Source of the DNA: Candidatus Binatus sp.
Lineage (GTDB): Bacteria; Desulfobacterota; Binatia; Binatales; Binataceae
Assembly (NCBI RefSeq): GCF_030646925.1
Contig: NZ_JAUSKL010000089.1
Coordinates: 1 to 64,000, forward strand
DNA: 64,000 nucleotides
Reading direction: 5' to 3'
The number at the start of each line of letters is the position of its first letter. Position 1 is the first letter of the stretch. The notes beneath the pieces are model-generated. The model did no database searches. It saw nothing but the letters and a program-made list of their open reading frames with translations, and was not told the origin of the DNA. Shown one piece after another: positions 19,851 to 26,885 of this stretch. Made by a program: the position numbers and the translations under genes.

Positions 19851-21515
19851 ATGAAAGTTAGTCCCCTGGCCGGAAAACCTATCGAGCCGTCGCGGCTGGT
19901 CGATATCCCGCGGCTCATCACCGCCTACTTCACCGGCAAGCCCGACACGCGAATCCAGTCGCAGCGCGTGACCTTCGGCACGTCGGGTCATCGCGGGTCC
20001 GCCTTCGACAACGCGTTTAACGAGGCGCACATCCTCGCGATCACGCAGGCGATCTGCCTCTATCGCAAGCAGAATCGCATCGACGGTCCCGTCTTCGTCG
20101 GTATCGACACTCACGCGCTCTCGGTTCCGGCCTTTGCCAGCGCGCTCGAAGTGTTTGCCGCCAACAACGTCGAAACGATGATCGATCGCGACGGCGGCTA
20201 CACGCCGACGCCGGCAATCTCGCACGCGATCCTGACCTACAATCGCGGCCGCAAGACCGGCCTCGCCGATGGAATCGTGATCACGCCGTCGCACAATCCG
20301 CCGCCCGATGGCGGCTTCAAGTACAATCCGCCGAACGGCGGCCCGGCCGACACCGACGTCACGCGCTGGATCGAGCAGATCGCGAATGATTTTCTCGCCG
20401 CGAATCTTGCGGGCGTCAATCGCATCCCATATGAGCGCGCGATCAAGGCCGCGACCGTGCACAAGCATGATTTTATCGGTGCTTATGTCGCCGATCTCGC
20501 GAACGTCGTGGACATGGAGGCGATCGCTCGCGCGGGCGTGAAGATTGGGATCGATCCGCTCGGCGGCGCCGCGGTGAATTTCTGGCCGGCCGTGATCGAG
20601 CGCTACAAACTCGATGCGACCGTCGTCAGCGATCGCGTCGATCCAACTTTCGGTTTCATGACCGCCGATTGGGACGGCAAGATTCGGATGGATTGCTCGT
20701 CGCCGTACGCGATGCAGCGGCTGCTCGGGATGCGCGAGCGTTTCGACGTCGCGTTCGCCAACGACACCGACGCCGACCGCCACGGTATCGTGACGCGCAC
20801 AGCGGGGCTGATGAATCCGAATCACTACCTGTCGGTCGCGATCTCGTACCTGTTCGGGAGCCGCACGCGATGGCGCAAAGACGCGGCGGTCGGCAAGACG
20901 ATGGTCAGCAGCAGCATGATCGATCGCGTCGCGGCGGGCGCTGGGCGCAAGCTTATCGAGACTCCGGTCGGCTTCAAATGGTTCGTCGATGGATTGGCCG
21001 ATGGCAGTATCGGGTTTGGCGGCGAGGAAAGCGCGGGCGCGTCGTTTTTGCGAATCGACGGCTCGGTGTGGACGACCGATAAGGACGGCCTCATCATGGG
21101 GCTGCTGGCCGGCGAAATCACGGCGCGCAGCGGCCGCGATCCGGGCGAGTTGTACGCCGACCTGACGGAAGAGTTCGGCGCACCGGTGTATGAGCGAATC
21201 GACGCGCCCGCGACCGCGGCGCAGAAAAGCATCCTTGGCAAACTCTCGCCGGAGCAACTCGACGCGAGCGAACTGGCCGGCGACGCGATCACGTCGGTGA
21301 TGACGAAGGCGCCGGCGGGCGGCTCGCCATTCGGCGGAATCAAGGTGAGCAGCGCGCACGGATGGTTCGCGGCGCGGCCGTCGGGCACCGAAGAGGTGTA
21401 CAAGATTTACGCCGAGAGTTTTCGCGGCATCGAGCATCTGCGGCGGATTCAAGCGGCGGCGCAGGAGATGATCGCGCGCGTGTTCAGGCAGGCCGAATCG
21501 GACGCGCCGAAGTAG
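19851..21515 (+). CDS. pgm: Phosphoglucomutase (alpha-D-glucose phosphate-specific)
   Basis: 554 aa, close to E. coli Pgm (546 aa). It interconverts glucose-1-phosphate and glucose-6-phosphate, linking glycogen and UDP-glucose metabolism to glycolysis. TFGTSGHRG (42-49), the phosphoserine loop TPSHNPP (Ser147), the metal loop NDTDADRHG, the sugar-binding GGEESAG and the phosphate-binding RPSGTEEVYKIYAE are all present. It ends 7 bp before ackA on the same strand. parS-like sequences lie directly upstream. Confidence 0.95.
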   Translation: MKVSPLAGKPIEPSRLVDIPRLITAYFTGKPDTRIQSQRVTFGTSGHRGSAFDNAFNEAHILAITQAICLYRKQNRIDGPVFVGIDTHALSVPAFASALEVFAANNVETMIDRDGGYTPTPAISHAILTYNRGRKTGLADGIVITPSHNPPPDGGFKYNPPNGGPADTDVTRWIEQIANDFLAANLAGVNRIPYERAIKAATVHKHDFIGAYVADLANVVDMEAIARAGVKIGIDPLGGAAVNFWPAVIERYKLDATVVSDRVDPTFGFMTADWDGKIRMDCSSPYAMQRLLGMRERFDVAFANDTDADRHGIVTRTAGLMNPNHYLSVAISYLFGSRTRWRKDAAVGKTMVSSSMIDRVAAGAGRKLIETPVGFKWFVDGLADGSIGFGGEESAGASFLRIDGSVWTTDKDGLIMGLLAGEITARSGRDPGELYADLTEEFGAPVYERIDAPATAAQKSILGKLSPEQLDASELAGDAITSVMTKAPAGGSPFGGIKVSSAHGWFAARPSGTEEVYKIYAESFRGIEHLRRIQAAAQEMIARVFRQAESDAPK

Positions 21516-21522
21516 GGCATCG

Positions 21523-22599
21523 ATGTCTGAGCGGCGCGTCATACTCTGCCTCAACGTCGGATCGTCAACGTGCAAGTTCGCGATGTATTCGTTCGAGCAG
21601 GGCGCCGAGAAATCGATCGCGCATGGCGAGGCGAAGACAATCGATGCGGTTATCGATGAACTGGATCGACTCGCGCTGCCGCGGCCGGATGCGGTCGGTC
21701 ATCGAATCGTTCACGGCGGGCCGAATCACGCCGCGCCCGAGATCGTCACCGATGAACTGATCGCGGAACTCAAGCGGCTGATTCCGTTCGCGCCGCTGCA
21801 CATGCCGGGCGAGATCGACGCGATCGAGGCGAGCGCGTTGCGGCTCGCCGGCGTTCCGCAGGTCGCATGCTTCGACACCGCGTTTCATCGTGCGATGCCG
21901 GAACTTGCGCAGCGCCTGCCGCTTCCGCGCGCGCTGTGGGACGAGGGCATTCGGCGCTACGGCTTTCACGGCATCTCGTATGAGTACATCGTGCAGACAC
22001 TCGGTGCGTCCGCGCCGCGGCGACTCGTCATTGCGCATCTCGGCAACGGGGCGAGCATGGCTGCGCTCCTCGACGGGCGGCCGCTCGAAACCACGATGGG
22101 TTTCACGCCGGCGGGCGGCTTCATGATGGGCACGCGCTCGGGCGATCTCGATCCGGGCGTGATGCTGTACCTGATCGAGGAGAAGGGCTACGACGGCGCG
22201 CGCCTGTCGGAGCTGGTGAATCACGAGAGCGGACTGCGCGGAGTATCGGGCATCAGCGCCGACATGAAGCAACTACTCGAGGCGCGCGAATCGAATCCGC
22301 AGGCGGCGGAGGCGATCGCGATGTTCTGTTATCAGATCAGAAAATCGATCGGCGCGCTGGCGGCGGTGCTTGGCGGACTCGACATGCTGGTGTTCACCGG
22401 CGGGATCGGGGAGCACGCGTCATCCGTGCGCGATGAAGTTTGCCGAGGACTCGAGCATCTCGGTGTCGCGATCGACGGCGCTCGCAACGAGTCGCATCGC
22501 GAGACGATCAGCACTGACGCGAGCCGCTGCGAGGTGCGCGTGATCGCGACCAACGAGAATCTCATGATCGCGCGTCACACGCGGAAGCTGCTTTTTTAA
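21523..22599 (+). CDS. ackA: Acetate kinase
   Basis: 358 aa, shorter than the typical 400. It phosphorylates acetate with ATP, reversibly giving acetyl phosphate. Motifs: NVGSSTCKF (opening phosphate loop, with Cys where Ser is usual), HRIVHGG, FDTAFHRAMP, YGFHGISYEY, HLGNGASMAAL, GGFMMGTRSGDLDPG and FTGGIGEHASSVR. It starts 7 bp after pgm, so probably cotranscribed. No phosphotransacetylase is nearby; a phosphoketolase or Pta elsewhere may supply acetyl phosphate. The small size and propionate/butyrate kinase relatives leave substrate preference open. Confidence 0.9.
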   Translation: MSERRVILCLNVGSSTCKFAMYSFEQGAEKSIAHGEAKTIDAVIDELDRLALPRPDAVGHRIVHGGPNHAAPEIVTDELIAELKRLIPFAPLHMPGEIDAIEASALRLAGVPQVACFDTAFHRAMPELAQRLPLPRALWDEGIRRYGFHGISYEYIVQTLGASAPRRLVIAHLGNGASMAALLDGRPLETTMGFTPAGGFMMGTRSGDLDPGVMLYLIEEKGYDGARLSELVNHESGLRGVSGISADMKQLLEARESNPQAAEAIAMFCYQIRKSIGALAAVLGGLDMLVFTGGIGEHASSVRDEVCRGLEHLGVAIDGARNESHRETISTDASRCEVRVIATNENLMIARHTRKLLF

Positions 22600-22613
22600 G
22601 CTCCCTGAGAATT

Positions 22614-23405
22614 TTACTTCCGGACCGCCCACGGCACGGGCTTCTTGTCGAAGAATGCGGCAAGGCCATCGCGGCATTCGTCGGTGATGTGCGGCGCGGC
22701 GGTGTACTCGGTCATGCTCATCGCGATTGCCTGTCCGGAGAATCGGCACATCAGCGACTTGGTGATCGCCTCGGCCTTGGGCGCGTTGGTCGCGATCGCA
22801 TCGGCCCATCTGAGCGCGGTCGGAATCAGCTGATCGCGCGGCACGGCTTCATTGATGATGCCGAGCGCCTGCGCTTTTTCGGCGCCGATCAGTTCGCCCG
22901 TCAGCAGCAGGTAGCGCGCGACGCGCTCGCCGACCAGGCGCATCAAGTGGAGGATGACCATCCCGGCCTGGATGCCGTGCTTCATCTCGGTGTAGCCAAT
23001 TTTGGCGTCGAGCGATGCGACGGCGAGATCGCAGGCGCTCAAAAATCCTGCGCCGTTGCCGACGGCGATTCCGTTAACCGCGGCGATAGTCGGTTTCGAG
23101 AGCCGATAGACGCGCTCGATCAACTCCTCACCGCGGAGCGCGCCGTCCCACACCGCGCCGGTTTCATCGACGCGCAAATTGTCGAGCGTCGAGCGCAGTT
23201 CCTGCAGGTCCATCCCGGCGGAAAATGCCGGGTCCGCGCCGGTGAAGATCAGGGCTCGCACCAGAGGATCGTCTTCGGCGCGCTTGATCGCCGCCATCAG
23301 GCCGTCGATCATCGGGGCGCTGAGCGCGTTGCGATGCTGCGGATTGTTGAGGGTGATTATCGCGGCCGGGTGTCGCGCTTCGTACAATACGATTTCATCT
23401 GCCAT
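22614..23405 (-). CDS. Enoyl-CoA hydratase/isomerase family protein
   Basis: 263 aa from the ATG at 23405, preceded by GGGAGATCACG. Crotonase fold: oxyanion-hole segments TGADPAFSAGMDL (about 58-70) and NGIAVGNGAGFLSACDLAVAS (about 107-127). The second usual catalytic Glu region reads GYTEMKHGIQAG. It probably acts on an acyl-CoA in beta-oxidation or a related degradation route, but crotonase specificity cannot be assigned from sequence. It is convergent with ackA and divergent from yedK. Confidence 0.88.
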   Translation of the reverse strand: MADEIVLYEARHPAAIITLNNPQHRNALSAPMIDGLMAAIKRAEDDPLVRALIFTGADPAFSAGMDLQELRSTLDNLRVDETGAVWDGALRGEELIERVYRLSKPTIAAVNGIAVGNGAGFLSACDLAVASLDAKIGYTEMKHGIQAGMVILHLMRLVGERVARYLLLTGELIGAEKAQALGIINEAVPRDQLIPTALRWADAIATNAPKAEAITKSLMCRFSGQAIAMSMTEYTAAPHITDECRDGLAAFFDKKPVPWAVRK

Positions 23406-23462
23406 CGTGATCTCCCAAACTCGCGGCATCGAAGCCGCCACGGATGCTCGCGGGAAGCGGCA

Positions 23463-23490
23463 TTACGCGTGGATGCACATCTACTATAAT
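23463..23490 (+). promoter_or_regulatory. Candidate promoter of yedK
   Basis: A perfect -10 hexamer TATAAT lies at 23485-23490, 20 bp before the start codon. The -35 (TTACGC at 23463, 16-bp spacing) is weak. The transcript leader would be very short. Confidence 0.45.
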
Positions 23491-23509
23491 GATCCAGCGA
23501 GGGCATTAG

Positions 23510-24220
23510 ATGTGCGGCAGATTCACAATCACGCGGCGCGACGGTAATTCGCTGGCGGCGGAACTGGGTGTGGCGACGGATTCGTTCGCCGATTACAAGC
23601 CGCATTACAACGTCGCGCCGACGCAAGATCACTTCATCGTAAGAATCAAATTCGAGAACCGCGAAGCGATTCCGGCGCGCTGGGGTTTCGTGAACAGTTG
23701 GGCCAAAGACGCGAGCGGCGCCGCGCGATGTATCAACGCGCGTTCGGAAACGGTCGAGCGGGTGCGCGCGTTTCGCGAGGCGTTCATCAAGCGGCGATGC
23801 GTGGTGCCGGCGGACGGATTTTTCGAATGGACGGGGCCGAAGAATGAGCGCCAGCCGATCTGGTTTCATCGCGAAGATGGCGGCCTGATCCTGATGGCGG
23901 GACTGTACGAATCGTGGCAAATGAGTCCGGGCAATTGGCAGAGGACGTTTACGATTCTCACCACCGCAGCAAATTCGATCGCGGCGCGGTATCACGATCG
24001 GATGCCGGTGATACTCGACGACCGGCACGCCGACGACTGGATGGATCCGCGCGCGCCGAAGCCGCTCGCGCTCAAGAAGTTACTCGCGCCTGCGCCAGAC
24101 GAACTGCTGGTGCCGACGCCGGTATCGCCGAGAGTGAACGACGTCGCCAACGATTCGCCGGACCTGCTCGAGACGCCCAAGGACCATTCACTCGCGGCGC
24201 GCCAGTTGAATCTGCTGTAG
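23510..24220 (+). CDS. yedK: SRAP/HMCES-family abasic-site crosslinking protein (YedK)
   Basis: 236 aa. Family members trap abasic sites in single-stranded DNA by a thiazolidine link through the N-terminal cysteine after removal of Met. Visible here: Cys2 (MCGRFT), Asn34 (YNVAPTQ), INARSET at 75-81, Glu106 (DGFFEW) and His162 (YHDRMPVIL), matching the conserved active site. The family is often tied to the SOS response, though I see no clear LexA box upstream. It stands alone, transcribed toward tRNA-Cys. Confidence 0.93.
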   Translation: MCGRFTITRRDGNSLAAELGVATDSFADYKPHYNVAPTQDHFIVRIKFENREAIPARWGFVNSWAKDASGAARCINARSETVERVRAFREAFIKRRCVVPADGFFEWTGPKNERQPIWFHREDGGLILMAGLYESWQMSPGNWQRTFTILTTAANSIAARYHDRMPVILDDRHADDWMDPRAPKPLALKKLLAPAPDELLVPTPVSPRVNDVANDSPDLLETPKDHSLAARQLNLL

Positions 24221-24341
24221 CTCGCGGGGGTGAATCGAAGACTCCGCGCTGAGATGCGTCGAGGCGCGCGCTGAATTGATTGGCCGATCGAGCGCGTGAT
24301 ACTTGATTGGGTACTGCCCGCATCAAGCCATCGCCATCGAG

Positions 24342-24417
24342 GGCGGCGTACCCAAGTGGTTAAGGGAGAGGTCTGCAAAACCTCCATGCATCGGTTCGAA
24401 TCCGATCGCCGCCTCCA
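24342..24417 (+). tRNA. tRNA-Cys (GCA anticodon), intact copy at the island junction
   Basis: Acceptor GGCGGCG pairs with CGCCGCC, anticodon stem-loop GAGGT-CTGCAAA-ACCTC gives anticodon GCA, and the T-arm is ATCGG-TTCGAAT-CCGAT. Discriminator T is followed by encoded CCA (24415-24417). The 3' part (from 24371) is repeated identically at 26344-26393, marking it as the integration target of the mini-island. Confidence 0.95.
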
Positions 24418-24420
24418 AAT
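24371..24420 (+). repeat. Left attachment repeat (within tRNA-Cys)
   Basis: 50 bp from the anticodon loop to three bases past the encoded CCA, beginning GTCTGCAAAACCTCCATGCA. It is identical base for base to 26344-26393. Confidence 0.9.
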
Positions 24421-24475
24421 TTACTCAATGATAAAAAGGGGAACTTCGCGGTTAGGCCGAATCTCGGAATCCCAG

Positions 24476-24494
24476 TCGTCACCTTTTCGTCACC
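24476..24494 (+). repeat. 19-bp direct repeat near the left end of the island
   Basis: TCGTCACCTTTTCGTCACC, itself two GTCACC units 11 bp apart. The same 19 bp lie at 26208-26226 in the same orientation. They may be integrase arm sites or remnants of an integrase 3' end (the minus strand reads V-T-K-R-stop in both copies). Confidence 0.7.
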
Positions 24495-24505
24495 AAGTCA
24501 ATTAG

Positions 24506-24533
24506 AAAGGCGCGGGGTTTAGGCCGCGCCTCT
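24506..24533 (-). terminator. Probable terminator of the reverse transcriptase gene
   Basis: On the minus strand, AGGCGCGG and CCGCGCCT arms enclose an 8-nt loop and are followed by TTTCT. It lies about 100 bp beyond the reverse transcriptase stop. The T-tract is short. Confidence 0.5.
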
Positions 24534-24630
24534 GAGTATCCGAGAAAGAGGGTCCGGGTTTATCCGGCGTTCCGAATCTGAACCATTCGAGTGTCAGGGA
24601 ATAGCTTTCGTAGAGACTGTACCTCGCGAA

Positions 24631-26013
24631 TCACGCGGCAGCCTTGAGCCAGTCAACTGCGTATCGGCTTTCGGGGAATTCTTTGGCTGCGAGCTGCAGG
24701 AAGGTCTTAACTCGCCCGTCGCCGCTGAAACGTTTCAAAGAGGCGACGATAGCCCTTCGGACATTGGGCTCTTTTTCCTCGCGCGCAGCTTCCATCAGAT
24801 AACGGGGCTTAGTTTCGTCGCTGCGAGCCAGTGCCTTCCAAGCAGAACAGCGTGTAGGCCAAGGTCTAGTCCTGTCAGAAGCGATCCGCTTGAACTCGTT
24901 TGCTTCCGCTGTTCCTGTCCGCACCTTGGACATCGTCCGGAGTTCGTGCAGAGCTAGAGCTTCAAGATGGCTCTCAGGGGTTTGCGATAGTCGCCGCATA
25001 CAATTTTCCACGACACGCTCATCAGATCCCGCAGTTTTGAGATATTCGCTGGTAAGCTTCGGATCTATGTTCATCAGGTCTTGGCGCTCAGAGAGTCGGC
25101 TGCAACCATACTCGTCACCCTTGTTCATCAGAAATCTCAAAATCCATCGAAACCGCGACTGCTTGATCGCGTCCGAATCCGAAACGAGACGATCGAATGC
25201 TCGCCTAACAGCGCTCCTCTTCAAACCGGGCGAGTATGCGAATCCTCCGTCCAGATAGTCGATTTCTCCATCCTTGAGATTCGCCGTGGCGTCCTCGGGA
25301 TCATCGAAATAGATGGTCTTTTCTTCTGACCGACTCAAGTTCAGTCCGCTTAACTCATCATCAAACAAATCAACGAGCGCCTCGCTGAAGCGCCTGTTTG
25401 GTGTGAAGATCAAGAAATCGTCACCATATCGCCTGTGCGCTATTCCGGTCGAAATAATTGAACGATCTACGGGTTCTAAAAAAAAATTTCCAAGCACTGC
25501 ACAGCCTTCAGGACCAATCGGGAGACCATCTCTTCCATGCAGTTCCCGCCAGAAGCGGAGTGCGCTAACAATTCGTTTGACGGAAACGCGGTCGCAGTTG
25601 CGCGCATACAGCATTTGTTCGAGGGTCTCGATGCGAATCGATTCATAGAATTTCGTGACATCGGTTCGACACATGAACTGGGAATCAGCTTGTTCGAGAA
25701 GAGTCACACCTTCGCCGACAAACGACATCCAACCGCGCGGGCGGAAGGTCCATGCAGCATCAGGATCGGAACGCGGAACGATGCGATAAGAAAAAACACG
25801 ACCAGAAATCAATTTATCGGTAACTTCAGCTATGCGCCCGGCAGATGACCTCAGCAGAGTAAGATCAGCGGCGCTGGCTACAGCCATCGTCCGCACCTTC
25901 TTGGGCTCATTCGCGCGATAGTTTGGATAAGGGAAAAAAGTCAACTCGCGAGGGGGCCGATTTTGTGACGCCTCTAGCGACAAGTCTTCAGCAAATCGGG
26001 CGGCAGAATTCAC
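24631..26013 (-). CDS. Reverse transcriptase with C-terminal helical-repeat region (putative defence RT)
   Basis: 460 aa from a GTG at 26013. Palm motifs in order: motif A CRTDVTKFYESI (Asp118), motif B GLPIGPEGCAVLGNFFLEPVD (163-183), motif C HRRYGDDFLIF with catalytic YGDD (196-199), motif D LNLSRSEEKTIYF. Residues about 290-460 look like helical HEAT-type repeats (VRRAIVASLKRFSGDGRVKT). No group II intron maturase or endonuclease domain is visible, nor the VTG motif of retron RTs. Single-gene RTs of this kind in islands are mostly anti-phage (Abi/DRT/UG groups), so defence is inferred; I cannot assign the subclass. The frame is open upstream to 26127 with a Shine-Dalgarno but no standard start, so the N-terminus is doubtful. 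Confidence 0.88.
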   Translation of the reverse strand: MNSAARFAEDLSLEASQNRPPRELTFFPYPNYRANEPKKVRTMAVASAADLTLLRSSAGRIAEVTDKLISGRVFSYRIVPRSDPDAAWTFRPRGWMSFVGEGVTLLEQADSQFMCRTDVTKFYESIRIETLEQMLYARNCDRVSVKRIVSALRFWRELHGRDGLPIGPEGCAVLGNFFLEPVDRSIISTGIAHRRYGDDFLIFTPNRRFSEALVDLFDDELSGLNLSRSEEKTIYFDDPEDATANLKDGEIDYLDGGFAYSPGLKRSAVRRAFDRLVSDSDAIKQSRFRWILRFLMNKGDEYGCSRLSERQDLMNIDPKLTSEYLKTAGSDERVVENCMRRLSQTPESHLEALALHELRTMSKVRTGTAEANEFKRIASDRTRPWPTRCSAWKALARSDETKPRYLMEAAREEKEPNVRRAIVASLKRFSGDGRVKTFLQLAAKEFPESRYAVDWLKAAA

Positions 26014-26117
26014 GTAGTCCTGAAAATCGACTACGTCAGGAATCTCAAAGAATCGTGAGTTCCATTGGGCAACCGCTAAAATGTGTCTTCGCAGTTGTTG
26101 TAAATCGAATTGCGTTA

Positions 26118-26184
26118 CCTCCGCCTCTCAACCGCCCCGCAAACCAAGGCTCCATCTTATATCACATGATGCTCTTCTCGGAAA
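26118..26184 (-). promoter_or_regulatory. Candidate promoter and Shine-Dalgarno of the reverse transcriptase
   Basis: On the minus strand, TTTCCG (26179-26184) and TATAAG (26156-26161) are 17 bp apart. A strong Shine-Dalgarno GGCGGAGG follows at about 26118-26125. The RT frame has no ATG, GTG or TTG suitably placed after it. The rest of 26014-26343 holds the second 19-bp repeat and no other supportable gene; a structured RNA here is possible. Confidence 0.4.
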
Positions 26185-26207
26185 CGGACTGCGATCGCGC
26201 GAGCGCA

Positions 26208-26226
26208 TCGTCACCTTTTCGTCACC
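26208..26226 (+). repeat. 19-bp direct repeat near the right end of the island
   Basis: Second exact copy of TCGTCACCTTTTCGTCACC; see 24476-24494. Confidence 0.7.
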
Positions 26227-26343
26227 GTGGCATCCGATTTCATGGGTGAGAACGGGTTCCGTAGACCGAACGCTTTTCTGGAAAATGCCTCGATTCGTCT
26301 CGATAACGACTTGTCACAACTTGATGACGACGCGACACGGAGC

Positions 26344-26393
26344 GTCTGCAAAACCTCCATGCATCGGTTCGAATCCGATCGCCGCCTCCAAAT
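26344..26393 (+). repeat. Right attachment repeat (tRNA-Cys 3' fragment)
   Basis: 50-bp identical copy of the tRNA-Cys 3' end, without the 5' acceptor and D arms, so it is not a functional tRNA. It ends 9 bp before the stop codon of the exported-protein gene, marking the island boundary. Confidence 0.9.
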
Positions 26394-26402
26394 ATTGCGA
26401 GT

Positions 26403-26885
26403 CTAAGGCGTGGGCGGTGGCGGTTGTGCGAGATTGTGATCGGGTTTCACGGTCAGATTGACGAGGCACGGCGGACCGTCTTCGCCGTAGCAAAGCTTGC
26501 TCAACTCGCCGAGCCCGGGGTTGCGATCGTCGTGCGTGTAGCCGGGGCAAATCCATGCGCCGCTGCCTGAGCGATAGAGCGCGACGGTGAAGTAGCGGCC
26601 CGGATCGAGCCGTCCTGTAAGAGGATCGCCGCGTGGCGGCAATTCGCGGGAATTGGTGACCTGGAAGCCGTCGTGGGCGGCATCGGGCGAAAATTGCATG
26701 AAGAAAATTCGCCATTGGCGGCCGGGCTGCGCGGCGACGGAATATTCCATCGAGCGATCGTAGGAGAACACCGGCTTGTCGCGGCATAGCCACGGGCGGG
26801 CTTCGGCGGCGAGCGACGGAGCAGTGGCGACGATCGCGATCGCGGATGCGAGGGCGGCTGATTTTGCGAGCTTCAAAAGTTTCAA
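26403..26885 (-). CDS. Exported protein of unknown function
   Basis: 160 aa. A Sec signal peptide is clear (MKLLKLAKSAALASAIAIVATAPSLA, cleavage near Ala-Glu at about 27). The mature part has several cysteines (WLCRD, WICPG, KLCYG, PPCLV) that could form disulfides, and a Pro-rich tail. It begins with a TTG overlapping the stop codon of the upstream mutase gene (TTGA), so it is probably translationally coupled. I do not recognise the family. Confidence 0.72.
   Translation of the reverse strand: MKLLKLAKSAALASAIAIVATAPSLAAEARPWLCRDKPVFSYDRSMEYSVAAQPGRQWRIFFMQFSPDAAHDGFQVTNSRELPPRGDPLTGRLDPGRYFTVALYRSGSGAWICPGYTHDDRNPGLGELSKLCYGEDGPPCLVNLTVKPDHNLAQPPPPTP

Larger units (their letters stand above)
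24371..26393. mobile_element. Mini genomic island of about 2 kb integrated at tRNA-Cys, carrying a reverse transcriptase
   Basis: Bounded by identical 50-bp direct repeats (24371-24420 inside tRNA-Cys and 26344-26393), giving a repeat-to-repeat unit of 1973 bp. The interior has visibly lower GC than the surrounding chromosome. It contains one recognisable gene, a reverse transcriptase on the minus strand, and no integrase. A 19-bp direct repeat (24476-24494 and 26208-26226) lies near both ends. The arrangement is typical of tRNA-targeted integration by a tyrosine recombinase, here presumably supplied in trans or lost by deletion. Confidence 0.85.

Noticed and set aside
19713-21575. 620-aa minus-strand frame opposite pgm
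   Set aside because: Fully antisense to a clear phosphoglucomutase, Arg/Asp-rich, with no recognisable domain.
24296-24505. Short plus-strand frame across tRNA-Cys
   Set aside because: It overlaps a complete tRNA and is the usual spurious frame through a tRNA gene.
26081-26461. 126-aa plus-strand frame across the right att repeat, considered as an integrase remnant
   Set aside because: No tyrosine or serine recombinase motif; it includes translated tRNA sequence (PCIGSNPIAAS).
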